Shown here one piece after another: positions 1-8,507 of a stretch of 64,000 nt of DNA. The position numbers and the translations under genes are program-made. Within the stretch, counting starts at the first letter, position 1. Each line of letters starts with the position of its first letter. Origin of the DNA: Acidobacteriota bacterium. Lineage in GTDB: Bacteria > Acidobacteriota > Terriglobia > Terriglobales > Acidobacteriaceae. Under the pieces are notes generated by a model. That model was not told the DNA's origin and ran no database searches. It was given only the letters and a program-made list of their open reading frames with translations. Location: contig JABCZL010000007.1 of NCBI GenBank assembly GCA_013289685.1, positions 248,001 to 312,000 of the forward strand, in the 5' to 3' direction.

Positions 1-1
1 T

Positions 2-952
2 GGCAATGAGAGCTCGGCCTTGGCCGCCGCCGACCTGGCCGGATACTGGGGATACTCGACCCCGAACGGTGGGCCATGCATCCCCGCATGCGCGACCATC
101 AATGGTCAACAGAGTCCGTACGCCTTCTTCCCCGCCCAAACCGCCTCTTTGGATGCCTGGTCGAGTATCGGCAATAGCGCTTACAACTCGGGGCAACTCA
201 GTCTGCGCCACCATTCCGGTGGTTTGAGCTTTGATATAAATTACACCTACTCCAAGTCCATTGATGTCGGCTCCAATGCCGAGCGCATCAGCGTTTTCGA
301 AGGCCTCGGGTTCTCCAGCCAGATCATCAATGCCTGGATGCCCAAACAGCTGCGCGCCCCTTCGGACTTCGACACCACCCATTCACTGAATGCCAACTGG
401 GTTTATGAACTTCCTCTGGGGAAAGGGAAACGGTTTGGTGTGGGAAGGTCAAAGATCGCGGAAGCAGTGCTTGGCGGCTGGCAGATCTCGGGACTGTGGC
501 GGTGGTCCACGGGATATCCATTTGACGTGTACGCCTTCAACAACTGGTCCACCAACTGGGATCTTGAGTCCTATGGAATACTGACGGGACCTAAGCCCAA
601 GACCGGCCAATTCATTCTTGGAGGTACCACTCCGAACGTTTTCCAGAATCCAGCCGCAGCGCTCAACTCGTTTCGTTACTCACTCCCTGGCGAGTCCGGC
701 CAGCGCAACGAACTGCGGGGCCCAGGATCGTTCAATATCGACATGGGTCTGTCGAAAGCCTGGAAGATCACCGAGAGCCAGAATCTGAAATTGAGCTGGG
801 AGGTCTTCAACGTGACCAACTCCGCACGGTTTGACGTGGGAACTATGATGAACAACAATAATTTCCTTGACAGTGCCGCTTCCTTCGGCAACTTCATCAA
901 TACGCTGAGCCAACAGCGCGTGATGCAGCTCGGCGCGCGTTACTCGTTCTGA
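2..952 (+). CDS. TonB-dependent receptor-type outer-membrane protein, C-terminal part (5' end outside window)
   Basis: The reading frame is open from base 2, so this is the C-terminal ~316 residues of a longer protein. The sequence alternates aromatic and polar residues in short beta-strands, has barrel phrases such as FDINYTYSKS, LPLGKGKRFG and LKLSWEVFNVTNSARFD, and ends in an aromatic residue (GARYSF), as outer-membrane barrels do. This matches the last strands of the very large acidobacterial TonB-dependent receptors that start with a carboxypeptidase-regulatory domain. The substrate cannot be told. A TTG at 20 lies inside the frame and is not a convincing start. A terminator follows closely. 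Confidence 0.8.
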   Translation, partial: GNESSALAAADLAGYWGYSTPNGGPCIPACATINGQQSPYAFFPAQTASLDAWSSIGNSAYNSGQLSLRHHSGGLSFDINYTYSKSIDVGSNAERISVFEGLGFSSQIINAWMPKQLRAPSDFDTTHSLNANWVYELPLGKGKRFGVGRSKIAEAVLGGWQISGLWRWSTGYPFDVYAFNNWSTNWDLESYGILTGPKPKTGQFILGGTTPNVFQNPAAALNSFRYSLPGESGQRNELRGPGSFNIDMGLSKAWKITESQNLKLSWEVFNVTNSARFDVGTMMNNNNFLDSAASFGNFINTLSQQRVMQLGARYSF

Positions 953-982
953 AACATGAACATTGAAGCGGTCCACAAAACG

Positions 983-1014
983 AAAAGGGCGGCCAAAATG
1001 GCCGCCTTTTTTAT
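983..1014 (+). terminator. Rho-independent terminator after the TonB-type receptor
   Basis: A perfect 7-bp stem (GGCGGCC at 988-994, GGCCGCC at 1000-1006) with a 5-base AAAAT loop is followed by six Ts. An upstream A-run makes it usable in both directions. It ends the receptor gene and may also serve the convergent gene at 1030-1245. Confidence 0.85.
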
Positions 1015-1029
1015 TCTTCCGATCTGGTT

Positions 1030-1245
1030 CTACCCCAGCGGCGAGTCGCTCATGCGAAACCGCGTGCGGACGTGCTCGGAAATAAGTTCGATTGCGGGCC
1101 GGTTCTGCACCGGGTCGGCTTGCGCCAGATACTTCATGGCCTCGACCAGCAGGCGTTGCCCGTCCACGTAACGAGGATCTGAGCTACGCTGCCTCCGCTT
1201 ATTGCCCAGCTTAGGAGGGACTACAATCGTAAAAACCTTGGCCAT
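1030..1245 (-). CDS. Small hypothetical protein (71 aa)
   Basis: The ATG at 1245 gives a 71-residue basic protein beginning MAKVFTIVVPPKLG. It has no signal peptide or membrane segment, and I do not recognise the family. The frame stays open upstream to a GTG at 1302, but that extension has a poor composition. It is convergent with the receptor gene and its 3' end lies beside the shared terminator. It may be real because it fills the gap exactly and has sensible composition, but support is modest. Confidence 0.45.
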   Translation of the reverse strand: MAKVFTIVVPPKLGNKRRQRSSDPRYVDGQRLLVEAMKYLAQADPVQNRPAIELISEHVRTRFRMSDSPLG

Positions 1246-1329
1246 GAATGAACCCAACTGAAGGTGGGGCCAGTATAGCTCGCCGCATGCAATTCTCAGC
1301 ACACCTTCTTGCTCTTTAAATTCAACGAC

Positions 1330-2064
1330 TTAGCCAGATGGTGAAATCGTCTGCGTCTTGCTCGTGGTTTTTAGCCTGAAAACGTCGTCTGGGATCTTCT
1401 CGTTTATCCGAATGCCAGAATACTTCGCCAGGCGATAGTTTCCGTCGGGTTCGAAGGCCTGCTGCTGCACCGAGATCCCCCGATCGAGATCGATCCATAG
1501 AAAAATCTGTTTGTATGTGTTTCGGACCTTCTCGGACTTGGGAACGAGCTGCAGCTTCGCCGTCGAGATGCCGCTAATGGTCTCCGCCCCCATATAAGTG
1601 ACGTCGAACGTCTTCACCAGATCCTGCCCGCTGCCGCCAAAGCCCAGCACGACGTAGCTCTGCAGGTCGCCGCGATTCTTTCCGAGATCGAATTCCGTGA
1701 TCTGGTCGGTCTTGGGCTGGTACATCCTTACCTTGCCCTTGCTGAAGAGCACAAACTTGGGTTCGGGTTTCAACTTGTTCAGATCGCTTCCGGCCCTCTT
1801 GACCTCGGCCATCATCTCGATTTCTTTGCCCACGCGGCGGTAATAAATCGTTCCCGTTTGGTACTCGTCGATTTCATTGATGACTTTTTCGTAGGCGTCC
1901 CACTCAAACTCGGCTTGCGTGCCGCGAAAGCTGGCAGCGGCGGCATCCATTTTTTTCAGGACCGTATTCAGCGGGCTCGATTCGACGGGCGCTTGTTGCG
2001 GTCCGGACGCGATGCGAAGAAAACACCAGACCAGCGCGATGGGGATGAGTGTGAAACTTTTCAT
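1330..2064 (-). CDS. LolA-like outer-membrane lipoprotein-sorting family protein
   Basis: A 244-residue exported protein with an N-terminal hydrophobic signal (about residues 1-21). The body has the features of the LolA/LolB-like fold: an early helix (LNTVLKKMDAAAASFRGTQAEFEW), alternating strands, GTIYYRRVGKEIEMMAEV, a QITEFDLGKN segment, and the late strand pair LWIDLDRGISVQQQAFEPDGNYRLAKYS. In this family such strands form an open barrel that carries a lipid or lipoprotein acyl chain in the periplasm. It lies 39 bp downstream of the small membrane-anchored gene at 2104-2478, so the two probably form one operon. No lipobox is visible. Confidence 0.75.
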   Translation of the reverse strand: MKSFTLIPIALVWCFLRIASGPQQAPVESSPLNTVLKKMDAAAASFRGTQAEFEWDAYEKVINEIDEYQTGTIYYRRVGKEIEMMAEVKRAGSDLNKLKPEPKFVLFSKGKVRMYQPKTDQITEFDLGKNRGDLQSYVVLGFGGSGQDLVKTFDVTYMGAETISGISTAKLQLVPKSEKVRNTYKQIFLWIDLDRGISVQQQAFEPDGNYRLAKYSGIRINEKIPDDVFRLKTTSKTQTISPSG

Positions 2065-2103
2065 TTCGATATCCAGTTGCGAGCTGTCTTTTCGACCGTT
2101 TCG

Positions 2104-2478
2104 TTAGTCCCGCTTGGCCAGCACTTTATAGCTCTGCGCTTTTCCCTTGCTATCAGAAACTGTCTCGAAACTCACAATCGAAACCGCGCCCGAAATCGGT
2201 TCGATTATGTGCAGCAGTTGCTCGCGCACCGACTGGTCATCGCCCGGCGAAATCGCGCTGGCCGCAACCTGATAAAAAAGATGACCCTCGGCATCGGCCG
2301 TCACGATCACCTCGGTCGGATGCGGATTGCGCTCAATCGGTTTGTCGTTGAAGTTGATCACCCGCGGCGAGAACCACAAAAAGAGGATGATCAGCGTGAC
2401 CATAATGTCGTAGTGCAGCGTGCCCCGCTCGTATTGCCACAGAATGTATCCCCGAATTGTTCGCCAGATGGCGTTCAT
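2104..2478 (-). CDS. Conserved hypothetical membrane-anchored protein
   Basis: The ATG at 2478 gives 124 residues; the extra N-terminal residues back to 2526 look non-coding. A single strong membrane segment (DIMVTLIILFLWFSPRVINF, about residues 22-41) is followed by a periplasmic domain of about 80 residues ending in SKGKAQSYKVLAKRD. I do not recognise a named family, but the small anchored beta-rich design resembles biopolymer-transport (ExbD-like) subunits in outline. It sits directly upstream of the LolA-like gene on the same strand. Confidence 0.6.
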   Translation of the reverse strand: MNAIWRTIRGYILWQYERGTLHYDIMVTLIILFLWFSPRVINFNDKPIERNPHPTEVIVTADAEGHLFYQVAASAISPGDDQSVREQLLHIIEPISGAVSIVSFETVSDSKGKAQSYKVLAKRD

Positions 2479-2529
2479 GGGCAGCGGCGCGCTGGGCGCG
2501 GTGGTCGTGAGTTCTGCTCTCTGCAAGTC

Positions 2530-2648
2530 TACTAGCTCGCGGCTCCTAGCTTCTAGCTCCTAAGTTTTTAGGCTTGTCATTCCGAACCGGGCTGAAAGCC
2601 CGGTGAGGAACCTGCTGCCCCGTCGGCGCAGCCGAAGCAGCCCGCCCT
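2530..2648. repeat. Intergenic repeat cluster downstream of serS
   Basis: The spacer holds a CTAGCT-rich run (AGCTCGCGGCTCCTAGCTTC followed by TAGCTCCTAAG) and then TTGTCATTCCGAACC with a GGGCTGAAAGCCC hairpin. The TGTCATTC...GAGGAACC phrase resembles the TGTCAT-ended elements found elsewhere in the window (61959-62074, 27682-27759). No gene is seen here. Confidence 0.6.
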
Positions 2649-4145
2649 TCAAAACTTCCTCGCCGTAATCCTCTCCGCACCAATATAAGTCCGCAGCGCA
2701 TCGGGAATAATAACGCTCCCGTCCGCCTGCTGATAGTTCTCCACAATCGCAACCCATGTCCGGCCCACTGCCAGTCCACTGCCGTTCAAAGTGTGTACGA
2801 ACTCGGTCTTATTCTTGCCCTCCGGGCGATACCGGATATTCGCCCGCCGCGCCTGATACGCCTCAAAATTGGAACACGACGAAATCTCGCGGAACATCTG
2901 CTGTCCCGGCAGCCACACTTCTATGTCGTAGGTTTTCGCCGAAGAAGATCCCATGTCTCCAGTGCTAAGCGCCACTACGCGGTAGTGCAGCCCGAGTTTC
3001 TGCAAAACTTCCTCGGCATCGTGCGTGAGTTTTTCATGCTCCTCGTAGGAGTTCTCCGGGCGCGTGAACTTCACCAGTTCCACTTTCTGAAACTGGTGCT
3101 GCCGGATGATGCCGCGCACGTCTTTCCCGTACGATCCCGCCTCGCTGCGGAAACACGGCGTATAAGCCGTGAGCGAGACCGGCAGCCGCGCCAGGTCGAG
3201 CACTTCGTCGCGGTAAAGATTCGTGACCGGAACCTCCGCCGTCGGAATCAGCCAAAAGTCCCGTTGGCAGCGCAATTTATCCCATGGCTGCTTTCGAAAA
3301 ATGACAGGGGGTGCGTCTGGGAACGGCGAGACCAACTCAATATCCGCAGTGCGCGCTGCGTCGTCAACCGCTATGATTTTGAAATCACCGGTCAATTGCT
3401 CCCTGTAAACCAAATCCCCCTTGACCGGCTTGTGCAGCGACTGGCTAGTAGGAACTTTGAAAGAATCCGCGGCAAATTTCGGCAGCTGTCCCGTACCGTA
3501 CATCGAATCCGAGTTCACCAGATAAGGAGGCAGAACCTCGGTATAGCCATGCTGTTGCGTGTGCAGATCGAGCATGAAGTTCATCAGCGCCCGCTCGAGC
3601 TTCGCCCCCAGATCCCAATAGACGGCGAAGCGCGCCCCAGTGAGCTTCACCGCGCGCTCCAGATCGAGAATGCCGAGTTCGGCTCCCAAGTCCCAATGCG
3701 CCTTAGGAGTGAAGTCAAACTGAGGCGGTGTGCCCCAGCGTCGAACTTCGACATTCTGCTCGGCGCTGCTGCCGATGGGCACACTCGCGTGCGGTAAGTT
3801 GGGAATGCCCGCAAGAATTTCCCGGAGACGCGAATTCAGTTCGTGGGCCACCGTGTCCTTCTGTTGGATCTCCCCGCGAAGGTCCCGCAGTTCTTGATTC
3901 TCGGGAGGCGCGTTTTCCGCTTCTCCTTCGGCTCGCGCGAGCCTCAGCCCACCCAGAAGCTTCCCTAGCTCTTTTGCCGCTTTCTTACGCTTTGCCTGAA
4001 GGGTCTCCAGTTCGGTAATGGCCTGCCGGCGCTGCGTGTCGACTTCGCGAAAGTCCCTGAGCACGGCAGCCGGATCCATGCCGCGCTGGCGCAGCTTCTC
4101 TTCCACCAAAGGCAAGTTTTCGCGTACGAAATTCAGATCAAGCAT
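2649..4145 (-). CDS. serS: Seryl-tRNA synthetase
   Basis: This cytoplasmic class II aminoacyl-tRNA synthetase charges tRNA-Ser with serine. The N-terminal ~110 residues form the long antiparallel coiled-coil arm ([19 protein letters not shown], then Lys/Glu-rich helices). The catalytic core follows: motif 1 region near LPPYLV, the TAEVP serine-recognition loop at about 302-306, motif 2 [20 protein letters not shown], and motif 3 near [11 protein letters not shown]. The protein is 498 residues against roughly 420-430 in the usual bacterial enzyme. Most of the excess is a ~64-residue segment at about 232-295, between [12 protein letters not shown] and the TAEVP loop. The start at 4145 opens directly into the expected N-terminus. 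Confidence 0.97.
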   Translation of the reverse strand: MLDLNFVRENLPLVEEKLRQRGMDPAAVLRDFREVDTQRRQAITELETLQAKRKKAAKELGKLLGGLRLARAEGEAENAPPENQELRDLRGEIQQKDTVAHELNSRLREILAGIPNLPHASVPIGSSAEQNVEVRRWGTPPQFDFTPKAHWDLGAELGILDLERAVKLTGARFAVYWDLGAKLERALMNFMLDLHTQQHGYTEVLPPYLVNSDSMYGTGQLPKFAADSFKVPTSQSLHKPVKGDLVYREQLTGDFKIIAVDDAARTADIELVSPFPDAPPVIFRKQPWDKLRCQRDFWLIPTAEVPVTNLYRDEVLDLARLPVSLTAYTPCFRSEAGSYGKDVRGIIRQHQFQKVELVKFTRPENSYEEHEKLTHDAEEVLQKLGLHYRVVALSTGDMGSSSAKTYDIEVWLPGQQMFREISSCSNFEAYQARRANIRYRPEGKNKTEFVHTLNGSGLAVGRTWVAIVENYQQADGSVIIPDALRTYIGAERITARKF

Positions 4146-4207
4146 AGGAACTCAATACTCTATCGGAAAAGTGCCGAAGAATGCACGCTCGGAGCGCCGC
4201 CCAGACC

Positions 4208-4285
4208 ATCAACCACAAAGACTACTAAGGCACCCGAAGGAGCCCAAGAATTCCTTCGTGAACCTTCGTGCCCTTAGTGGTTAAT
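4208..4285. repeat. Dispersed inverted repeat of the TTAACCAC...CGAAGG type
   Basis: The left arm AACCACAAAGACTACTAAGG and the right arm CCTTCGTGCCCTTAGTGGTT are inverted copies around a Pro-codon-like centre. Single arms of the same family occur at about 10838-10857 and 12908-12936 (CCTTCGTGGTTAA). It separates serS from the cytochrome gene and could form a long hairpin in RNA. Confidence 0.65.
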
Positions 4286-4292
4286 GGTTTTG

Positions 4293-4721
4293 TTATTTGC
4301 CCGGCGCCAGCGACTTCAGGTAAGCCACGATGGCCTGCGCATCCTGCACATTGAATCGGTAGCGCGGCATGGGCGGACGCCCCGGCAGCCCGTTCTGAGC
4401 AATGCCTGTCATCAAGAATTTAATAGCCGCATCGTTCTCCCAGCCCGGAAGCCCGGCGATGGTCGGCGCCTTCTCCGCCCATACCGGCATCGGCGTGATG
4501 GGTCTGAAGTCTAAAATCGCACCCTGCAGCCACTGCTCCTTCACCGGTTCGCCCTTGTCGTTGCGCGGTGTGTGGCAGTCGCCGCACAAACCAATGTCCT
4601 CGACCAGGTATTTGCCGCGGGCGATTCGCGCCGCCGAAGCTGCATGCGATTTCTGCTGCCCCGCCAGCATCGGAACCATCAACAATGCGACCGCGATCGC
4701 AGCGAAAAGTAGCCTTCTCAT
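4293..4721 (-). CDS. Small c-type cytochrome (periplasmic monohaem)
   Basis: The ATG at 4721 gives 142 residues with a clean signal peptide (MRRLLFAAIAVALLMVPMLA). The mature part holds one haem-binding motif, CGDCH, in the phrase VEDIGLCGDCHTPR, and a likely Met axial ligand in the PPMPRYRF segment near the C-terminus. The arrangement ARGKYLVEDIGLCGDCHTPR is typical of class I cytochrome domains linked to dehydrogenases. It probably carries electrons in the periplasm. The partner enzyme is not adjacent: the divergent neighbour is a phosphatase. Residues encoded upstream of 4721 look spurious. Confidence 0.85.
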   Translation of the reverse strand: MRRLLFAAIAVALLMVPMLAGQQKSHAASAARIARGKYLVEDIGLCGDCHTPRNDKGEPVKEQWLQGAILDFRPITPMPVWAEKAPTIAGLPGWENDAAIKFLMTGIAQNGLPGRPPMPRYRFNVQDAQAIVAYLKSLAPGK

Positions 4722-4842
4722 AGAAAACAGCCTCCGTGGTGCAGATGAGACGGACGGCGCGAGAATAGTACCACCCCACAAGGCCATCACGACCCGAAGT
4801 AGTTTTGGCGGATGCGCCTAGGCTGTGTAAACTAACTTCGCG

Positions 4843-6507
4843 ATGACCTCGTCCCCCAGATGTGCCGCCGCGCGTCTGCTCTTCCTGTTGGCATGTCTGA
4901 CGGCGGTGGTTGGGCTGTCAGTCGCCGGTTCTTCCTCCGCCTACAACGCCCATCCCAAACTGGTGGTGGTGATCGTGATTGACCAGTTTCGCGGCGACTA
5001 CCTGGAGCGCTACCGCGACCAGTTCGGGGACGCCGGCTTCCGCCTCCTGCTCGATCACGGCGCGTACTTCTCCAACTGTAATTACGACTACGCCAACACC
5101 CGCACCGCTCCCGGACACGCCACCTTGTTCACCGGCGCCTACAGCAACGGCCACGGCATTGCCGCCAACGAATGGTGGGACCAGAAAAAGAAACGCATGG
5201 TGACCTCCGTCGAAGACGACAGCACCAAGTTGGTAGGCGCGGCCCCAGACAAAATGGGAGACAAGGCCGGCGCCTCGCCGCACAACCTGCTGGCCGACAC
5301 GCTCGGCGACGAACTCAAGCTAGCCACGCAAGGCAAATCTCGTGTGTTTGGAGTGTCCTTAAAAGACCGCGCCGCCGTCCTCCCCGCCGGATACGCAGGA
5401 GATGCAGCCTACTGGATCGAACCGAAGACCGGCGCGTGGATCACCTCCACCTACTACCGCGACGCCCTTCCGAAGTGGGTGCAGGATTTCAATTCCTCCC
5501 GCCCCGCGAAATATTGGGATCGCGAATGGAAGGACGCGCAGGGCGCCGTTCTGCGCTCCACCGCGCACCGCAAAGGAAAAAACGGTGAAGAGGCCGGCTT
5601 CTACGAAGTCGTCGGCTCCACTACCTTCGGCAACGAATACGAGTTCGAATTCGCAAAAGAATTGATGGTGTACGAGAAACTCGGCCTCGGTCCCGCGACG
5701 GACCTGTTCTCGATCAGCCTCTCGCCCAACGACATTCTCGGTCACCAGGTTGGACCGGATTCTCCGGAGATGCAGCAGATGGCCCTCGACCTCGACCGCG
5801 AACTGGCCGATTTCTTCAATTTCCTTGGCCATCAGATCGGCTTGGCCAACGTGTGGATTGCGCTCTCGGCCGACCATGGCGTTTCCTCGCTGCCCGATGC
5901 GGTGAAGAAGCTGCGTATTCCGGCCGCCAACCTCAACGTCGAAAAACTCGAGGCGCAAATCAATCAAGCCATCGCCGCGAAATTTTCTCCCGGCCACATC
6001 GCCGCCGATCTGAAGTATGTGAAGCTGGACTATCCCCTGGCCTGGCTCGATCAGGACGCTTTCGCCGCCGCTCACGTGCATGAGCACGACGCGGAAAAGG
6101 CGGTCGGCGAAGCCATGAAGCAAGCTGGATTGCGCAACTACTACACCAAGTCGCAACTCGCCGAAGGTGAAGTTCCCAACACCGCGCTGGGACGAAAATA
6201 CCTGAACAGTTATTCCCCGGAAGGAAGCTGGTACGTCATGGGCGTTCCCGATATTTACACCGTCGGGCCGGGCAAGGGCACAGACCACACTTCGCCTTAC
6301 AATTACGACACGCATGTGCCGCTGGCCTTTTACGGTTTGCCATTCCAGCCCGGAACCTATCGCACCAGTGTCGAGCCCGTCGACTTGGCCCCGACGCTGG
6401 CGTCGCTATTGGGAATCAACGCTCCCACCCACTCCATCGGGCGCGTGCTGACCGAAGCCCTGGCGCACCGCGCCACAACCTCGGCCTCGGGAGAAGGCCA
6501 GCCATGA
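4843..6507 (+). CDS. Secreted alkaline phosphatase / type I phosphodiesterase family protein
   Basis: A 554-residue exported enzyme of the alkaline phosphatase superfamily. A signal peptide covers about residues 1-33. Family landmarks follow: the metal-binding Asp in VVVIVIDQFRGDY (D47), the nucleophile region NTRTAPGHATLFTGAYSNGHG (Thr88), a further metal site in SLSPNDILGHQVGP, the LSADHGVS motif, and a final His in GKGTDHTSPYNYDTHVPL. This combination with a Thr nucleophile fits PafA-type periplasmic phosphate-monoesterases and nucleotide pyrophosphatase relatives. It would hydrolyse phosphate esters outside the cytoplasm. Its stop codon overlaps the pyrD start by 4 bp (ATGA), so the two are probably co-translated. 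Confidence 0.9.
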   Translation: MTSSPRCAAARLLFLLACLTAVVGLSVAGSSSAYNAHPKLVVVIVIDQFRGDYLERYRDQFGDAGFRLLLDHGAYFSNCNYDYANTRTAPGHATLFTGAYSNGHGIAANEWWDQKKKRMVTSVEDDSTKLVGAAPDKMGDKAGASPHNLLADTLGDELKLATQGKSRVFGVSLKDRAAVLPAGYAGDAAYWIEPKTGAWITSTYYRDALPKWVQDFNSSRPAKYWDREWKDAQGAVLRSTAHRKGKNGEEAGFYEVVGSTTFGNEYEFEFAKELMVYEKLGLGPATDLFSISLSPNDILGHQVGPDSPEMQQMALDLDRELADFFNFLGHQIGLANVWIALSADHGVSSLPDAVKKLRIPAANLNVEKLEAQINQAIAAKFSPGHIAADLKYVKLDYPLAWLDQDAFAAAHVHEHDAEKAVGEAMKQAGLRNYYTKSQLAEGEVPNTALGRKYLNSYSPEGSWYVMGVPDIYTVGPGKGTDHTSPYNYDTHVPLAFYGLPFQPGTYRTSVEPVDLAPTLASLLGINAPTHSIGRVLTEALAHRATTSASGEGQP

Positions 6508-7445
6508 CCGACAATTCCGGACGCTCGAATCCCGATCTCAGCGTTACCGTTGCCGGCATTCCGCTCAAGAATCCCGTGATCGCCGCCAGCGGAACGTTCG
6601 GATACGGCGTCGAATTTGAGGACGTCGTCCACCTGGGCAAGCTCGGCGGTTTTGTAGTGAAGGGTCTGTCGAAAGAACCGATGATCGGCAACCCTCCGCC
6701 GCGCCTGTGGGAGACGGCGGCCGGCATGCTCAACGCCATCGGTCTGCAAAACATCGGGGCGCGGGCATTTCTCGATGAGAAGCTGCCGCACCTGCGCGAA
6801 ATCAAAAATACCGTCGTGATGGCAAATATTTTCGGCTACACCCGCGAGGACTACGAACATACCATCGAGATCCTGAACGAGGGTGAAGGCATCGCTGCCT
6901 ACGAGTTGAATGTTTCCTGCCCCAACACCGCCCACGGAGGTTTGCAGTTTGGCAGCGATCCGCGCTCGCTCGACGAAGTCGTCACAACGGCCAAGCGTGT
7001 GGCGCGGCGCCCGCTGATCGTCAAGCTCTCGCCCAACGTAACCAGCATTGCGCAAATGGCCTATGTGGCGCAGGAGGCCGGCGCCGACGCGCTCTCGCTC
7101 GTCAATACGTTCGTCGCCATGGCCATTGACCCCGAGACCCGCAAGCCGCGCATCGCCAACGTCACCGCCGGACTTTCCGGTCCAGCCATCAAGCCCATCG
7201 CGGTGCGCATGGTATACGACGCCGCGCACTCGGTGAAAATTCCCGTGATTGGCATGGGCGGCATCTCCACCGCCGCCGACGTCGTCGAATTCATGCTCGC
7301 CGGAGCCACCGCGGTCGAGATCGGCACCGCCAGCTATTGGGATCCCTGCGCCACGGAAAAAATTATCGACGAGCTGCAACGCTGGTGCAGCGAACACCAG
7401 GTCACCCGACTCGCCGACGTCACCGGCGGAATGTTGCTGGAATAG
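6504..7445 (+). CDS. pyrD: Dihydroorotate dehydrogenase, class 1B catalytic subunit
   Basis: The 313-residue flavoprotein oxidises dihydroorotate to orotate in pyrimidine synthesis. It is recognised from LKNPVIAASGTFGYG at the N-terminus, the active-site segment YELNVSCPNTAHGG with the class 1 catalytic Cys, PLIVKLSPNVT, and the FMN-phosphate loop PVIGMGGISTAADVVEFMLAGATAV. Length and Cys base match class 1B (PyrDB), which normally works with an iron-sulfur subunit PyrK. No pyrK is in this window. The gene starts inside the end of the phosphatase gene (4-bp overlap). Confidence 0.95.
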   Translation: MTDNSGRSNPDLSVTVAGIPLKNPVIAASGTFGYGVEFEDVVHLGKLGGFVVKGLSKEPMIGNPPPRLWETAAGMLNAIGLQNIGARAFLDEKLPHLREIKNTVVMANIFGYTREDYEHTIEILNEGEGIAAYELNVSCPNTAHGGLQFGSDPRSLDEVVTTAKRVARRPLIVKLSPNVTSIAQMAYVAQEAGADALSLVNTFVAMAIDPETRKPRIANVTAGLSGPAIKPIAVRMVYDAAHSVKIPVIGMGGISTAADVVEFMLAGATAVEIGTASYWDPCATEKIIDELQRWCSEHQVTRLADVTGGMLLE

Positions 7446-7448
7446 CCG

Positions 7449-7847
7449 CTAGTTGCTGAGCTTCGGGCGGTCGCAACTGGCCGTGCCCCGCTCCAGCATT
7501 CTTAAGGAATCGATTCGGACTGATTTCGCTTGCAGATCCAACTGGCCCGCGATTTCAACGTAGTCGCCAACGTTCTTCCTGGCCAGGTTCTGATTGGCGA
7601 TCTCGAAAATCATTTTCCGGTCCGGGTCGATGAGCACGATCTTCTTACCCTTCGCGACGCATTCTCTGGCACATGTCGGATTCGTCGCGGTGAATGTGCC
7701 ACTCTCCGCCCGTCCACGGGCGCATCCTTCATCGGAAAGCCAGCCGCGTATGGCGGTCTCAGATTGGCCTCCAGTCTGTTGAGCCAGTCCACATACCGCG
7801 AGTGCGAGCAACAGGCCCAGCGGGAACAAGCGAGCGGGATTGCGCAT
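7449..7847 (-). CDS. Exported small protein with Cys motifs (hypothetical)
   Basis: The ATG at 7847 has a strong ribosome site (GGAGGAGG) just upstream and gives 132 residues with a signal peptide (PLGLLLALAVCGLAQQ). The mature part has the pattern GWLSDEGCARG...NPTCARECVAKGKKIVLI followed by a small beta-rich domain (GDYVEIAGQLDLQAKSVRIDSL). This 'SD..C...C...CV..G' layout recurs in secreted proteins of Acidobacteria and Planctomycetes as I remember them; the function is unknown. The stop lies 4 bp from the convergent pyrD stop. Confidence 0.7.
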   Translation of the reverse strand: MRNPARLFPLGLLLALAVCGLAQQTGGQSETAIRGWLSDEGCARGRAESGTFTATNPTCARECVAKGKKIVLIDPDRKMIFEIANQNLARKNVGDYVEIAGQLDLQAKSVRIDSLRMLERGTASCDRPKLSN

Positions 7848-7928
7848 CGTTCCTCCTCCGAACTCAAATCGCCGAGTCTGAATGAGCGCCCAGACGCGAC
7901 GACCTGAATTCAAGTCTAAACCCTCTGT

Positions 7929-8354
7929 CTAGCGCCAGCCGCCCAGAATCGCTCCCATCGCCAGATAGCACACCGCCTGATATCCCGTGTTGATCAGATA
8001 AAGTTTGAACGGCTGCCGGCTGAACAGCGCGCCCGTGAATTGAACGGTCGTTACGATTCCCAGCCAGATGGCCAGACCGATCTCCATGCCCGACAGCGCC
8101 GTCGAGACATTCGCCACCACCAGAATCTTTCCCAGCACGATCGCCGCCAGAATGCTCGCCACCATCGACATGGCATACGAAGGTCCTGCGCTCTTCTGCA
8201 GCTCTGCCATCTTGGCTTTGTCGTTCGGATCGTAGCCCATCAAAACGGTCCACGGTTTGGCAAACAGCGCCGGCGAATACCACACGAAGCCAGCCACCAT
8301 GTCGGCCAGCGCACACACGAACACCGCCCACAGATTCACGCCCATCACGTGCAT
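7929..8354 (-). CDS. DUF1761 family membrane protein
   Basis: The ATG at 8354 follows GGAGGATT, a good ribosome site, and gives 141 residues with four membrane segments. Hallmarks of DUF1761 are visible: the first helix ending MVAGFVWYSPALFAKPW, the M-G-Y-D segment, and a later NTGYQAVCYLAMGAILGGW helix. The role of the family is unknown. Residues encoded upstream to 8453 come from a short GAACTGAAGCG direct repeat at about 8389-8420 and are not counted as coding. Confidence 0.8.
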   Translation of the reverse strand: MHVMGVNLWAVFVCALADMVAGFVWYSPALFAKPWTVLMGYDPNDKAKMAELQKSAGPSYAMSMVASILAAIVLGKILVVANVSTALSGMEIGLAIWLGIVTTVQFTGALFSRQPFKLYLINTGYQAVCYLAMGAILGGWR

Positions 8355-8507
8355 CGAATCCTCCGTTAGTCCACCGATTGAACTGAGACGATTGAACTGA
8401 AGCGATCGAACTGAAGCGCCTGAATGCTTTAAGGCCAGACGGCCGGTTCGCAATGCCGTTAAGAAAGAAACTGCTTGTAAGAATTCAGATCGGAAATAGC
8501 GCGACCG

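Noticed and set aside
2793..3797. A 334-codon frame antisense to serS
   Set aside because: It mirrors serS codons, is Arg-rich and has no motif.
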